Part shown: one piece after another, positions 36,201 through 48,264 of the stretch | Position numbering within the stretch: the first letter of the stretch is position 1 | Layout of the letters: every line of letters starts with the position of its first letter | Assembly: GCA_037903355.1 (NCBI GenBank) | Contig: JBAJFE010000029.1 | Location: 310,001 to 374,000 of the forward strand | Direction of reading: 5' to 3' | DNA length: 64,000 nucleotides | Source of the DNA: Trichuris trichiura | Lineage: Eukaryota > Nematoda > Enoplea > Trichinellida > Trichuridae | Translations under genes and position numbers: made by a program | Notes under the pieces: generated by a model | What the model was told of the DNA's origin: nothing | What the model saw: the letters and a program-made list of their open reading frames with translations, nothing else | The model's database searches: none

Positions 36201-39200
36201 TGAACACCTAGTCTTCCTGGACTTAAGTTTCAATCGGTTTGACACGATTCCCGCGGTGTTGAACTCCTTGTCCCGCCTGGACAGCTGGATTATAAATGGA
36301 AATCATATAATCAATTTTTCTTCAAACGTTATGCTTGGCATGCCGATGGAACTGCGCAAGGTAAGCTGCTAAAGGTAACTCTACAAAATTTGAAAAATTA
36401 TTTAGGTAGAACTCAGACATAATGAGATTTCTCTCTGCGCTGCCAACGCACCAGCCTTGAACACGCTATGTTTTCTCACTCACTTAGACATCCGGGACAA
36501 CAACCGCATTATTGAGCTCGACCTGTCTACCTTATCTTCGCTTCAAGTACGTGGAAAAGTTTTGCCACTTTTAATGATGCCTATAACACGTCAGGTGCTC
36601 AACTGCGAAAGGTGCAGCATTATAACTTTAAGAGTGAATGGCAGCTGCTTGTCTGAATTGAGAGCAAATAAAAACAGTGAGAAACTGCTGTAAGCAGTTC
36701 AGCAATACATTTATAAACGTTGACTGTTTAAGAAATACGTAATCTCTTCATACGACCTACACCTCACCAAATAGCCATTCTCGAACTGTCTCAGTAAGGA
36801 AAGGCTGCGTAGAGCCTTCATTGAATCAAGAAACCAATGATTATACTATTACAGTAACTGTATGGAGTCGCTACCAGAATGGACAACTGAATTGGTGCAG
36901 ATAAAGAGAATCCTATGCTCGCACAACTACATTGAAGCTCTTCCTGATCGGTAAAGCTGCACGGAATCAAAAGGGACGACTTCAGATTGCCTTCTCGCAG
37001 ATTGCTCACTAACGTTAACAGCTTGAACTATTTGGATTTAAGTCATAACCATATAAGGGCACTCCCTACATACATGGAAAACTGCGCTATAGAAACTTTG
37101 CTGCTACATCACAATCACATTCAAAAGCTGCCGGAGGAATTCCTGTCTTCTGCTCACAGGTGAGGTAATAGTGCCTTTCGATATGACAGTCGTTTATATG
37201 TTCAGATTGTACATCCTAAATCTTAGTCACAATAGATTAGCGCAACTACCTTCTCCTAGCGAAGTGTCGGAGTTGAACAAAATTAAAGAACTCTGCCTGG
37301 CTAGCAATCAGCTTACAAATTCAGCTCTTGACGTCATTGCTCGCTATCGACATCTTCAAGTATTAGATATATCCTACAATAGGATCACTTCGATCTCAAA
37401 CGAGTATGTAATGTAGGCTTTTGAATTTTTTTTGCCAAGCTTTCTTCTTGTTTGCAGGTTCTTTCAAAAGCTGCAGATGCTGCAGGAGATAAACATTTCG
37501 GGAAACCAAATACCAACGCTGCCATCGACGCTTACGTCGCTTCCGCTTTTGACGACTTTGCGCGCTCATTCCAATGTCATAAGCAGTCTGCCAAACTTGG
37601 CAACTTGCGAACAACTATTGGCAAGCGTTCAGAAACTTAATTAATATGCATAATTTTGCGCAATTTCAGCACATTGACTTAGCGGCTAACCGAATCACCG
37701 ACGTGCCAATCAACCGCTTGATGGCTCCAAAGGTCAAATACATTGACGTTGCGTGCAACGACGCCATTGCCGTGCAGGATATTCACCAACTGAAGGCGCT
37801 TAGGTTGAGCAGTCTACATTTCCGATTGTTTCATTTTTCCAGTAGCAGCTTTTTTCCTTACAGAGACGAAAAATCAATTTTAGTCGTCGACATCAACAAC
37901 GAAATCCTTTTACCCGAGGAGAATTGGAAACTTGGAACAAGCCAATTCTTTGATCCTTCCTCCGCAAAGTAGGCGCCAACCCTGAACGCACAGGCATGCT
38001 ACCTAATCATTTACTGCAGGCCCAGCGTATTGCAACTTAAGGGACGACCAGGGAACAGTAGCGCCGACGGCATTTTGCTTGGAATTTTGGAAAGTCTATT
38101 TTCGTACGAGTCTGGTGAACTATTGCAGCAACTGCTACCGGAAATTGTTGAGCAGGAAAAAAGAGAAATGACCACTCGTGACCAATACCTTAAGTATTCC
38201 CTAATTATGGCTCATCACGCGCTTAAAGAAAATGGGCAACGTCAGGGAGTCAGTTGTGCTTTATGTCATTTGGTCCCCAGGTATCATAGAGGAGCGTCGC
38301 GCAAGTATTGCATTCGTGTTGCCAACTGCGGAGACGTCGAAGTAGTACTATGTCGCAATGGAGAACCAATCCTTTTGACTAAACGGTTTACCGCCGAAAC
38401 TTCTGAAGAAGAATATGCCAGAATACGACTTTCGGGAGGTACTGTCGATCAGGTAACATTTACTACTGGCTTGTTGCGGTAATACTTGAAAACAATAATC
38501 TACAGAACAACGCAATCAACGGAGCTGTTCGTTGCTCAAGATTGATAGGGTGCAGTTTTTTGTATCCTTCAGTTGTGCCTATTCCGTACGAGTTCGTTTG
38601 GAATCTTGCCGACTGCGATGAATTCCTGGTATTAGCAAATGGCGCTGTTTGGCAAACAATGTCTTACCAGGAAGTCGTAGCGCAAGTTCGTTCGATACCG
38701 GAACCTTCGCTGGCAGCCAAATATTTGCAGGTACCATTTTAAAATTAACTCATTCAATTTATGCGAGCAGGATTTCCGTAACGCTAAGCATTCAAACTTA
38801 TTTTAAAAAATTCATACCAAAATAAGACAGCTCTCTAAACCGTTGGCTTACGGTTGTCCTAATATTTAAAAATTTCACTGATCTGAGCTATTTCGACATT
38901 TCCTATTTTAAAAGTGCATGCTACCTAATTCAGTGAAACCTCATTATCCGAGTCAAGAAAAATTCGAATGGAAGCTAATTGATTTGCAGATACCGCGCCC
39001 ACTGTCACTCATATTCCAATTATTTGAATATTGCACACTTCGTAAAATGTCTGCACTACATTCATTACCGCTGTTATCAATTTAAAAAATAATTACTAAG
39101 TTTGTCCTATCTGAGCAATCAGAATGCAATAGAAAATAAACCTTTTTTTAAAAATCTGTCACAACGGCGTCATCGATCGAACGTTGCTTGTTCATACAGC

Positions 39201-40017
39201 GTTTTTCTCCTCGCTGAATTTGAATAATTGAAAGTTTATATAAGGACATTCCACTGCAGTACTTTGGAATGCTTGACTGATTCCCTCATTGCAGGATATC
39301 GTGAGAGCGTACAGATGTACGGAAGACATAAGCATAATGGTGATACGTTTTGGCTTTCCGAAGAAAGGTGCTGATTTCATTAATATGTTTACCGCAACGC
39401 CCTATCGCGAAAGAAGGTTCGCGAGCAAAGTGCCAGTCAATTCTGAAAGTAATAGTTCAGGGAGCCCAGATTATGAAGATCCAAGACTTGCATTGCCAAA
39501 GCCTATAAGAATGTTCGGAAATACCGACTATACTTCGGAAGATAGTACGGATTTTCGATTTGCTAAAAGCGCTTACAGTGTTATCAGAAAGAAGCAGGAA
39601 AAACGAGAATCGTCGACCAATGGGATTCACTTTGCCAAACCAGTGAGAACGGTTTCTCATCATTACGTCTCGAAGCCGCAGGTACAAGCAAGTACGCCAG
39701 TGCAGACATACCAAAGTTTACAGAGAAGACGTTATTACGGTGATGACGAAAATAGGCAACGAAAAGACTTAGCAAAGCGTCTCGCCCATAAGGCTTGTCA
39801 GGCAAGGCAGTCCCTAAGAAGCGTAACGAATGCCTTTGGTCGAAAACCGAAAGGGAAACAAACAAACCATTACAAGTGCATTTCAATAGTCCCTAAGTCA
39901 GAGAACGATTCGGACTTGCTCGAAACGGATGAAGAAGAAAGGAAATGGAAATTTGAAAAGAAAACGGAAAGGTACAAGTCATACTTTTACAAGTCGTCCC
40001 AACCCTTTGCTGATTAG
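33210..40017 (+). CDS. PHLPP: PHLPP-type LRR protein phosphatase
   Basis: PHLPPs dephosphorylate Akt and PKC at the hydrophobic motif. Exons: 33210-33729, 33996-34147, 34197-34287, 34319-34440, 34538-34677, 36138-36360, 36406-36546, 36595-36689, 36855-36950, 36986-37159, 37206-37403, 37458-37626, 37670-37803, 37864-37968, 38020-38452, 38506-38730, 39295-40017. They join in frame to 1246 residues, close to human PHLPP2. The N-terminal part is RA/PH-like. Leucine-rich repeats of 23 residues follow (for example LTALNLSDNDLLRCP, YLDLSHNHIRALP, LDISYNRITSIS). A degenerate PP2C domain comes next, with SADG, ANCGDVEVVLCRNGEP, YPSVVPIP and the late metal-site TEDISIMVI. The tail of about 200 residues is basic and polar. 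Most introns are 43-60 nt; two are long (34678-36137 and 38731-39294). The exon 3-4 join needs a 31-nt intron or a weaker 61-nt alternative. The N-terminus is the least certain part. Confidence 0.88.
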
Positions 40018-40183
40018 CGCGGGCAACTAATATCTAATCACGTCGGCTAAAAATTCATACGCAGTCTACAGTCAGGCCAGTCGAAAGGATGGCGAATGTG
40101 ACCTGAATGACATTATATTCTGCTCAATGTTTCTCCTCTCCCGCCGCTGTATTTTTTGTGTACATATGCGGTTCGACTCGTTG

Positions 40184-40189
40184 AATAAA
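40184..40189 (+). terminator. poly(A) signal AATAAA for PHLPP
   Basis: First canonical hexamer after the PHLPP stop, 167 nt downstream. Confidence 0.55.
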
Positions 40190-40982
40190 CGTTTTCATAC
40201 ACACGCAATGTTTATTATGCTATTGAAAAACATAAGCCCAGAATCAATAACATACATATATGAGAAGCCTATGAGCTGACGATAGCAGGTCCTGTTTGAT
40301 TTTGTTTCACTATTTCTAGCATCGTACAGCTAGGATCAAAGAAAAAATTAAAAAATGAGTACACAATGTCTTGCGTTTTACAAAATTATACCTTTTCAAT
40401 TTGCGAAAATCAGCGACTGGCATAAGAAAGGCGTGAGGCCCCAACTAATTCATACGGGAAGGAATGGCTTTGTCTTTTCTTTTTGCAGCTGTTAAAAAGT
40501 TGCTGTTGCCTCCATTTCGCGAAGCCAAGGAACGTTTAGGACTACTAGTAAGCAGCTGAAGTTTTCTACGCAACCTAAATGTACGAATAAGTTAGAAAGT
40601 AATACCGGTTTCGTTTTAGAGAAGTTATCTAACAAAAGCAACGTCAGCTGATAAACAAACCTCACGCTTACGCAAGTCGGACTCGTCATCTTACTCATCA
40701 TAAATGAATAAAGGAACTTATGGAAAGAAGAAAGTGAACTGATGCTTACCGCGTGCGACACTGTTAACTTCATGAAGACGAGAACGATTCACTACTTTTC
40801 GACAACGTAATGCTGCAAGCTTTAACGGTCAGTTTGATACGCATCCAATCCTAGAACATCTTGCAACTTCTACTAATAAGTGATGTAATTTGGTCGCTTA
40901 CTGCCACTTTATTTGAGCAATGTTTTTATAGCGTACATGGTCTTTGTTGACGAGGAATATCCTAAAAACGAGAATAAATAGA

Positions 40983-41390
40983 CGCTTTTCGCATCAAGCA
41001 ATCAAAGGATAAACTTAAACTACGCTCAGACAAATGCCTCGTACGTTACTTCAGGCAAAAATCGCCAACTCAGGTACAATACGTTTTTCATCATTCCCAA
41101 ACAGAGGTGTGTTACTAAATTTGACCAAGTATAAAGCACATACCAAGGCGACACTTGTCTCGGACCTTCAGTTTTGCGAATTGCAATCGTCCTGCGTTAT
41201 GCCCATGCAACCACGAGGAACTTCAGTGCAGCAATGCGCGTTGCAGGTGAACGCTCCGGGAGCGTTCGATCTAAAGAAAAATAATGGAACTTTTCCGCAT
41301 TAAACAATCGAGCGGCGCAGTTCAGCTACGCTCAGACAAATGCCTCGTATATCACTTCAGGCCTAAAGAGCAACTCAGGGAAACGTTTTT
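40983..41390 (+). repeat. Direct repeat, 306-bp spacing
   Basis: The segments 40983-41090 and 41290-41390 share CTTTTC-GCAT(C/T)AA-CAATC near the left and TACGCTCAGACAAATGCCTC, then TTCAGGC and CAACTCAGG. The landmark TACGCTCAGA is at 41021 and 41327. The roughly 200 bp between the repeated parts is not obviously repeated. Confidence 0.7.
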
Positions 41391-42470
41391 TTTCAGCATG
41401 CTTAAAGAAAACCCTTTACAGCTGGAACAAACACTTACTTTGTAGGGGAAACTTGATGCGTCCATCAATCCATGACGAGATTCATCGCAAGAATAAGCTG
41501 CATGAGCAAAATTCGCGAACACGCAAAACGCAAGACACTTTTGCAAGAGCACCAGCGAGGCAACAGCAACAATCACGTACACAAACGCCACGTCGTTCAC
41601 CCTGTCACGTGTAATATGCGCAGGTTGTAAACAAAAAAATATGTCCACCCATTGCATAATCTCTTCGAGCAATAACACGGACGGTTTTTTTTGATTGATT
41701 AGAAAAGTGTAGAATTTTCAAACCTTAAATTGTTTACGAAATCGGCGTAAAGTCAATCATAAAGCCAGTAAGTTTAGAATGCGATTTCTTGCTGCTTAGC
41801 TTTGTACGTCTTTTATTAATCAAAGCGTTTGCACAAAACCAACAAACACAACAGCGTGAAAGTGAGCTTGCTGAAAAGTGTACAAGTTATTTGGGCATTC
41901 TAAATCAGTCGCTTCTTCCAAAATAATTCTCATGCTTTCTGCGTTTATTTGGATTGCAGAAGGCATCGGAATATTTTTTCGTGCTCATATTTTTTTATCT
42001 TATAGCTCTGCTTTGAAGATCACCGCGTTCCGGACTTAATTTCATCCCTTGGGGTACTGTATGAAAATTAGGTTGACTACTGGAATTTTAAATTCTGTGC
42101 CTCTCGTAAGACATGCAAATTCGTGTCTCATTTGTTGTTTGATGTGTCCTCATTTTGTCTATTTTTTTGCTAAAGAAGATTCCGTTTCATGGCCAAGAAT
42201 CAACTTTTCTAACGGTGTAGGTTCAATAACACGATTAGATATGCTGTGGATTTTCAGTTGGGCAGAAGGCCAAAATTTTACGGCAGCTATATTTATGCTT
42301 GCTTGAAACTGTAAATCGCTGGCTACATTTCGCTGTTACTTCCAAGCACCATTCGATCTCTAATGCTTTCATGAGTCACTCAAAGTGTTCGAGAAAGCAG
42401 ACACTTCTTGATCACAAGCATAAAACAAATGTACTATGGCAGAGTTCTGCTCTCGTTAAGTTTATTTGTA

Positions 42471-42476
42471 CGCTAT
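42471..42476 (-). terminator. poly(A) signal for PAAF1
   Basis: AATAAA on the minus strand, 69 nt past the PAAF1 stop codon. Confidence 0.5.
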
Positions 42477-42545
42477 GAATCTTAAGAAGTTGAGAATGCA
42501 TTTTCCAGAAACGAATTCGAAAAATTCATATGCGTTCTATACCGT

Positions 42546-43652
42546 TCAAACTTCATAAACTCGAATTAATCCATCGCATGAACATGTGAAGATTTTGTTC
42601 GAATTATTCACTGCAGCGGAATATACAGCGCCACAATTGCACCCGCTTAGTTGCATATCGTCTGACTGCAACGTTTCACTTTGCAAGCAATGCACTCGGC
42701 CGTCGCTCATGCAAGCTAAAGCACCTTCTCTCCATTTTTTAAAACTTAGCACGGACGCTGAACTTGTCACATTCCACAATGCCTTGTCTTGACGCCTCAA
42801 GTCAACCACCCCAATGGAATTGTCACCGCCACAAATAACCAAACTGTCTCGTAAAAATTCGCATGCATTAAGCGAGGACGCTAACGACATTTCAAAACTT
42901 TTCTCGTATGATCTCATGTCGTACGATCTTATAAAACCACCAGATGAAGCCACAACTGCGACCTTATCGCCCGTAGTTAGAGAAGCCAAACATTCACCAT
43001 CATGCGGTATATTCTTAATGCACGTAGCTGAGCCACAGTCCCAAAAGCGCAAAGAACCATCGTCGGAACAAGAAATAATGTGACGGCCGCGTTCAACAAA
43101 TCCAATTCCGGTAACGGCTCTTTTATGACCCATCAAAGTTCTATGGCACTGCCCAGTTTCTATTGACCATATTTTAAGCAACATATCGCCTCCGCCTGAC
43201 AGGAGAACCAATCCAGAAGGGAAAAACTTGAGGCAATACACATCGAGGAAGTGACCCTCGAATTTGCTTTTGCAAGCATTGTCATAAGTATCCCATAAGA
43301 GAATAGCGTTATTCTTATCGCATGATACGCCAATACCTTGTTCATTGATATCTAATACTCTACCGCAATCAACACCTGCTGGTTTGAATGCCTTGGCGAC
43401 CGGAATAAACGTTGTGCTTACTTCATCTGGTATGTATTTAACCAAAAGTGAACGATGCGATTTAAAGCTTACGTCAAAGCGATCATCGCTGACCTGAGCT
43501 TTTGTGTCATCCGTTGATTGAGCAGTTACGGTGGCACGGATACGAGATTCACTTCCTTTCTCGCATGATATCCAAAATTCTAATTGACCGTCCTCATTTG
43601 GCTCGTACCAGTCCGACTGCGCTACTAATAACGTACCATTGCGATCTACCAT
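42546..43652 (-). CDS. PAAF1: Proteasomal ATPase-associated factor 1 (WD40)
   Basis: PAAF1 (Rpn14 in yeast) is a WD40 chaperone that binds proteasomal ATPase subunits and guides assembly of the 19S base. A single long exon gives 368 residues from ATG 43650-43652; human PAAF1 is 392. The N-terminus contains QSDW near residue 12, as in the human protein. WD repeats are clear: GHFLDVYCLKFFPSGLVLLSGG then LKIWS (about 133-163), GHKRAVTGIG then SDDGSLRFWDC (about 175-206), and a final IFTCSCDGLIRVYEV. The frame stays open upstream to an ATG at 43724, but a TTTTAG acceptor-like site lies between the two ATGs, so a 5' exon further upstream cannot be excluded. The gene is head to head with DDX47, 933 bp apart. 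Confidence 0.85.
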   Translation of the reverse strand: MVDRNGTLLVAQSDWYEPNEDGQLEFWISCEKGSESRIRATVTAQSTDDTKAQVSDDRFDVSFKSHRSLLVKYIPDEVSTTFIPVAKAFKPAGVDCGRVLDINEQGIGVSCDKNNAILLWDTYDNACKSKFEGHFLDVYCLKFFPSGLVLLSGGGDMLLKIWSIETGQCHRTLMGHKRAVTGIGFVERGRHIISCSDDGSLRFWDCGSATCIKNIPHDGECLASLTTGDKVAVVASSGGFIRSYDMRSYEKSFEMSLASSLNACEFLRDSLVICGGDNSIGVVDLRRQDKALWNVTSSASVLSFKKWREGALACMSDGRVHCLQSETLQSDDMQLSGCNCGAVYSAAVNNSNKIFTCSCDGLIRVYEV

Positions 43653-44585
43653 CGATCCGCTAAGTTCAACTGACTTTCCTGCACCTAAAATTAATAAGTT
43701 GCATGAAAACAAAAGCATATCCAAAAAACCGAATCGCCATAGTTTGCATTATTAAATTACAAACGGAATTTTAATTGTCCTAGAAAAATCGTCAACATTA
43801 AATGACAGCTTTACAAAGTTGAACAGCTTTTTACCGAACTTGAATGAACAATCTACAGTAAAACATAAGTAAAATCAGGTGTTAACTTTAAAGTCGAACA
43901 ATGTCAAGTTTAAAATGAGCAAAAGCGTATAACTTTTAGAATTCAGAAAAATAATTGACAGGAATAATTATACTAAACTGCTTTTACTAACGAATAAGAG
44001 GCTGTTCTTAGGGTGGAGAGATGCACGTTGTAATGCGCGCGAGATCGGCCAAAAGCTAAAAAAATTAGATTCAATTTAACAAAATTGCGCGATTTGCATG
44101 CCTATTTTTATGTCTGAAAATAAAGAAGAGACCAACGTTGCGAAGAAAACTATTTTCGCATTTTTCTTTGATCTAAAGAAAGAAAGTAACCCGCTCAGGC
44201 ACTCGTGCGAACAAATGCAAACAATTTATCATTCGTACAGCTGCAAAGCATAAGTTTTTCTTGCGCCGACTTAATAATTGGACATATTGGTATTCTTACT
44301 TGCTTATAGTTAGTAGATATCGTACACTTGCTTGTTTCAAGTAAGATTTTCGGTCAATTGTTTTAGTGTATTGCAGGTTTGTACGCAGTAATTTGTTGTT
44401 TAAATTTTCGTAGTTATAATAAAATTTTAAGTGGTGACTAGGAGCAAACTTAGCCCTGATTAAAAATAGCTTGCGTTACTCGAAAGTAGCAACGCTTTTG
44501 CCGAAATTTTGACATGCCTTCTTCTTATTCTTCTGTTGTTTTTTGAGATGTATCATATTCGTACTCGGAAATAAACAAATCGAAC
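43653..44585. promoter_or_regulatory. Shared upstream region of PAAF1 and DDX47
   Basis: 933 bp separate the two divergent start codons. It is AT-rich. No specific element could be identified; a first PAAF1 exon could lie inside it. Called regulatory only because it must hold both promoters. Confidence 0.35.
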
Positions 44586-46441
44586 ATGGATACCCAAGAA
44601 GATGTTCAGAATGTTACTTTTGAAAGCCTGGTAAGTAAGCCAATTACTTATTGCCTGGACGCTTTATTTGACCGTCTGATTTTAATATAGGGTGTAACCT
44701 CTGTGTTATGCGACGCTTGCAAGCAGTTAGGCTGGGAGGAACCAACAAAAGTGCAGAAGGAAGCGATTCCGGTAGCTTTAAAAGGTATGAACTTCTGCTC
44801 ACGTTATTTTCTTGACTTACACGTTTAGACAGAGATATCATTGGACTTGCGGAAACGGGTTCTGGGAAAACTGGGGCATTTGCTATTCCCATCCTGCAAG
44901 CATTACTCGAATCGCCTCAACGTCTATTTGCTTTGATTTTAACTCCTACTCGGGAGTTGGCTTTTCAAATTGCTGAACAGTTTGAAGCACTCGGAACATG
45001 CATTGGTTTGAAAGTTGGTAAGAACATTGTCAAGTTATTTACAAGTATAGCTGTTCAGTAGCATTTCAGCCGTAATTGTTGGAGGTGTTGATATGGTAAC
45101 TCAAGCATTATGCTTAGCGAAGAAACCACACGTCATCGTTGGTAGGCACTGCTTTTGGCCTATGTGCACTACATATGTTTTTTATCTTCAGCAACTCCCG
45201 GAAGGCTTGTAGATCATTTGGAGAACACTAAAGGCTTTGCCTTGCGATCTTTGAAATTTCTCGTACTATAAAGGCTGCTTCTTTATCATTGTTAAACTTA
45301 AATAGACTATTTGAGGTCATGGACGAGGCCGATCGTATTCTCGACATGGATTTTGAAGCAGAGATGAACAAAATTTTGGAAGTCATACCGAGTCAGCGGA
45401 GAACCTATCTGTACTCTGCCACAATGACAAAAAAGGTTTCCAAGCTTCAGAGAGCATCATTACAAGATCCCGTAAAGATTGAAGTCTCGTCCAAGTATCA
45501 AACAGTGGACAAATTGAAGCAATACTACGTTTTTATCCCGCAAAAATATAAGGTAGATCGAAAAATTACTCAGTTGTGGTTGTTCAATTATTTTTCGCAG
45601 GATTGTTATCTTGTTTATATTCTAAACGAGATGGCCGGAAAAAGTTGCATTGTCTTTTCCTCCACGTGCAACAACTGTCTCCGTTCGGCCTTGCTGTTAC
45701 GAAATTTAGGTTTCACGGCAGTGCCTCTTCATGGGCAAATGAACCAGGTGCATATAGGCGTGACATTTTCACTTTCATATTAATTTGTTTTGTTCAAAGG
45801 GGAAACGTTTGGGAGCTCTAAACAAGTTCAGAGCTAAGGATCGATCGCTTCTGATAGCCACGGATGTTGCTAGTCGGTAAATTATCATAATATTTTTTTC
45901 ATCAAAAAATCAAACGAAAATCTTATCATAGTGGTCTCGATATCCCTCACGTTGACCTCATAATCAATTTCGATATACCAACCCATTCAAAAGATTACAT
46001 TCACCGCGTCGGTAGGACAGCCCGCGCTGGCCGGTCGGGCATATCGATAACGTTCGTAACTCAGTAAGTAAACGTTGTACTTAGTCAATTGATTTGTAAT
46101 ACGACATTTCGTTTAGGTATGATGTAGAGTTGTACCAAAGAATAGAATATCTTATCGGGAAACAATTACCATTATACGAAACAGACGAGCCTGCCGTATT
46201 GTCACTTTTGGAAAGAGTGACTGAGGCAAACAGACTCGCCAGAATGGTTCGTCAATTTGACTTTTCTTCTTCACGTGAACTACGTTGAGCACTTTTGCAG
46301 CAAATGAAGGAATTAGAGGAAAAGAAATCGAGAAGAAAAAAGAAGCGTGGAAAAGGCTCGGATGACGAGGACGAACAGGGCGACGGCGATGAAGAGTTGG
46401 GTTACCAACAGCGTTTAAACAAGAAAAAGGGAAGAAAGTAA
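44586..46441 (+). CDS. DDX47: DEAD-box RNA helicase DDX47 (Rrp3)
   Basis: DDX47/Rrp3 is a nucleolar ATP-dependent RNA helicase needed for 18S rRNA maturation. Eleven exons: 44586-44630, 44691-44784, 44829-45017, 45070-45141, 45192-45262, 45316-45552, 45601-45747, 45800-45876, 45932-46063, 46117-46246, 46301-46441. They join to 444 residues (human 455). Motifs: Q motif ([11 protein letters not shown]), I AETGSGKT (54-61), PTRELA, TPGRL, II DEAD (160-163), III SAT (191-193), [28 protein letters not shown] (335-344). The tail is lysine-rich and acidic with the ending [12 protein letters not shown], as in DDX47. All catalytic motifs are intact. Introns are 44-60 nt. The closest alternative would be another member of the same helicase clade, but the tail favours DDX47. 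Confidence 0.93.
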
Positions 46442-46600
46442 AGTTTTTAAAAGCTAATGCTGCTTTTTACTCATAAGGGTTAAGCGTAGCCAATTACACT
46501 GAAAGCAAAATCTTAAATCAGCAAAAATGCAAAGACTTTTGTAGCATAGTTCCACCCACGATCTGTCAATTCGAAATGCAATGGATAGATAGTCTTCGTG

Positions 46601-46858
46601 TGGTTGCTTCTTTTTGTACGGATTTTTATGTTCCGTTGAAAAAACTTTTATTACTAAAATGTCCGGAGCCTTCGGGTCATTCGAGACCCGTCATCAGCGG
46701 TCTTAAGTTGTAAATATATATATATATTTATGATATTAATTGATGTTTACAACTTAAGACCGCTGATGACGGGTCTCGAATGACCCGAAAGCTCCGGACA
46801 TTTTAGTAATAAAAGTTTTTTCAACGGGACATAAAAATCCGTACAAAAAAAGCAACCA
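46601..46858. mobile_element. Hairpin (foldback/MITE-like) element, copy 1
   Basis: Two nearly perfect inverted arms of about 113 bp (46601-46714 and 46746-46858) flank a loop of about 31 bp of TA-rich sequence. Only scattered mismatches are seen, for example TTCCGTTGAA versus the complement of TTCAACGGGA. The arms contain GTCCCGTTGAAAAAACTTTT, CGGAGC(T)TTCGGGTCATTCGAGACCCGTC and AGCGGTCTTAAG. There is no coding capacity. Near-identity of the arms suggests recent insertion. Flanking target duplications were not clear. Confidence 0.85.
46808..46813 (+). terminator. First canonical AATAAA downstream of DDX47, inside the hairpin
   Basis: No canonical AATAAA was seen between the DDX47 stop (46441) and this hexamer 367 nt downstream, in the right arm of the hairpin. 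It may therefore be the site used, unless a variant signal upstream is used. Confidence 0.4.
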
Positions 46859-47399
46859 AATGAAATTATACGGTCCCGTACGAAGACACTACATCTTCAA
46901 AAAGATAGTCTTCGTAATAATAGTGTAAGCAGAAAGGGAATGTAATGACTTCGTCTAATTTTAAGTTCAAGTACTATGCCCCTGTTATTGTTAACAATAT
47001 AATCACGGGTTTATTTTGCCGCCATTGAGAAAACTGAATTACAACGCGAAGCAGACGCCCCCGTCCAACATTTCGCATTAACCGCCAACTACTACTTCTA
47101 ATACTCACGGAGTTTAAACAGAAAATGATAAGAAGGTACAACATAAGTCGGTAATCAACAAATACAAAAAAAATCTTCGATGAGGTTTAAAAAGTTTTTT
47201 GCCCTGCCTACAGTTTAGTTTGAAAGGCCATTACAGCTGAAGGATGACTGTAAGCGATTTTCAGGTCATTTGCATTAATGCTCGCTGAGTACTGTAAGAG
47301 AAACTAAATTCAACTTATATTGATCCAGATATTCGCAGGTAATGAGTAGGCTTTAAATCAACTTGGTCTACGAGTAGTTACTTGCATCCGCGTATAAAA

Positions 47400-48200
47400 T
47401 TTGCCTGATGCATGCAGTGCGAGCTACATACATGTAAGATACTTTCTGTTCTCTAAAGTTTCTACAAAATACCAGTAATGTAGAGCTCGCATACCATATA
47501 CATACAGGATGTTCATGAATTTTACGGTATTCGGGTAGTATACTTTGCCTATAAGCAGAATACCTGCAATGACCACGATTTCTAAGGTACATATGTAGTA
47601 CATACGCTGTATGCGCTAGTATTTGAAGAATACTTCATACGACTTCTATGTGGTACACATTGCTTATAACTAGAATAGCTACTGCAGAAATAGTCTCTGC
47701 CGCACAGGTATAATATTTGTAGTGTATATGACTGTATGCATGAGATATTCATGAAATCTATGCCATTTACATGATTTAATTTGCATATAAGAAAGGCATT
47801 TATGGTATCTACCCTCTCTACGACATATATGCGGTATCTATGCTGTATATATTTGCGTGGAGGGAATATGTAGTGTATATATGATGAGCACACTATGTTA
47901 GTTGCTTATAAATAGGATATTTGTGGCATATAGAACCTACAGCGACGCAATCAGTATCTATGGCATTATACTTGCCCACAGGACGTATTTATGCCATATA
48001 TAGTAAGCATGTGGTATTGTGCATTTGTTCAGTGAAAACAGCAGGCATTACAAGTACTTCTTTTATAAACAAGGTATACCACATGTATGCTATAGGCGTC
48101 GTAGGCATTCGCTCCGTGCAACAATGTGCCTGGAGATCTGGGATATCACAGACATACTATTTAAAAGTACTTTATGCCTGATTATGTATATATATAATCT
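47400..48200 (+). repeat. Degenerate tandem array, about 120-bp period
   Basis: A unit beginning TTGC(T/C/A)TATAA..AG.ATAT(T)TG..GCAT recurs at 47545, 47660, 47781, 47902, 48025 (TTGTTCAGTGAAAACAGCAGGCAT) and about 48126 (TGCCTGGAGATCTGGGATATCACAGACAT), spacings 115, 121, 121, 123 and about 101. The rest of each unit is rich in GTAGTATATATG and GGTATCTATG variants. Units are strongly diverged, so the array is old. Confidence 0.65.
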
Positions 48201-48258
48201 GGAAAGCAATGTTTCCTTAAGTAAGTGCATTTCATATGTAGCTGCTGGGCAAAACGTC

Positions 48259-48264
48259 TTTATT
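48259..48264 (-). terminator. poly(A) signal for TBC1D5
   Basis: AATAAA on the minus strand, 11 nt past the TBC1D5 stop codon (48275-48277). Confidence 0.55.

Larger units (their letters stand above)
40018..42545. other. 2.5 kb between PHLPP and PAAF1 3' ends
   Basis: PHLPP and PAAF1 converge here. The PHLPP poly(A) signal is AATAAA at 40184-40189 and a PAAF1 signal lies on the minus strand at 42471-42476. The frames 40492-40773, 41034-41303 and 41352-41678 have no family resemblance; 41034-41303 overlaps the direct repeat described separately. Confidence 0.4.

Noticed and set aside
39457..39886. Minus-strand open frames opposite the PHLPP last exon
   Set aside because: Shadows of the long PHLPP tail exon on the plus strand.
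42586..43083. Plus-strand open frames opposite PAAF1
   Set aside because: They lie wholly within the PAAF1 coding exon and have no family features.
44631..44892. Minus-strand open frame of 82 codons over the start of DDX47
   Set aside because: It spans DDX47 exons 2-3 in the opposite orientation and has no recognisable content.
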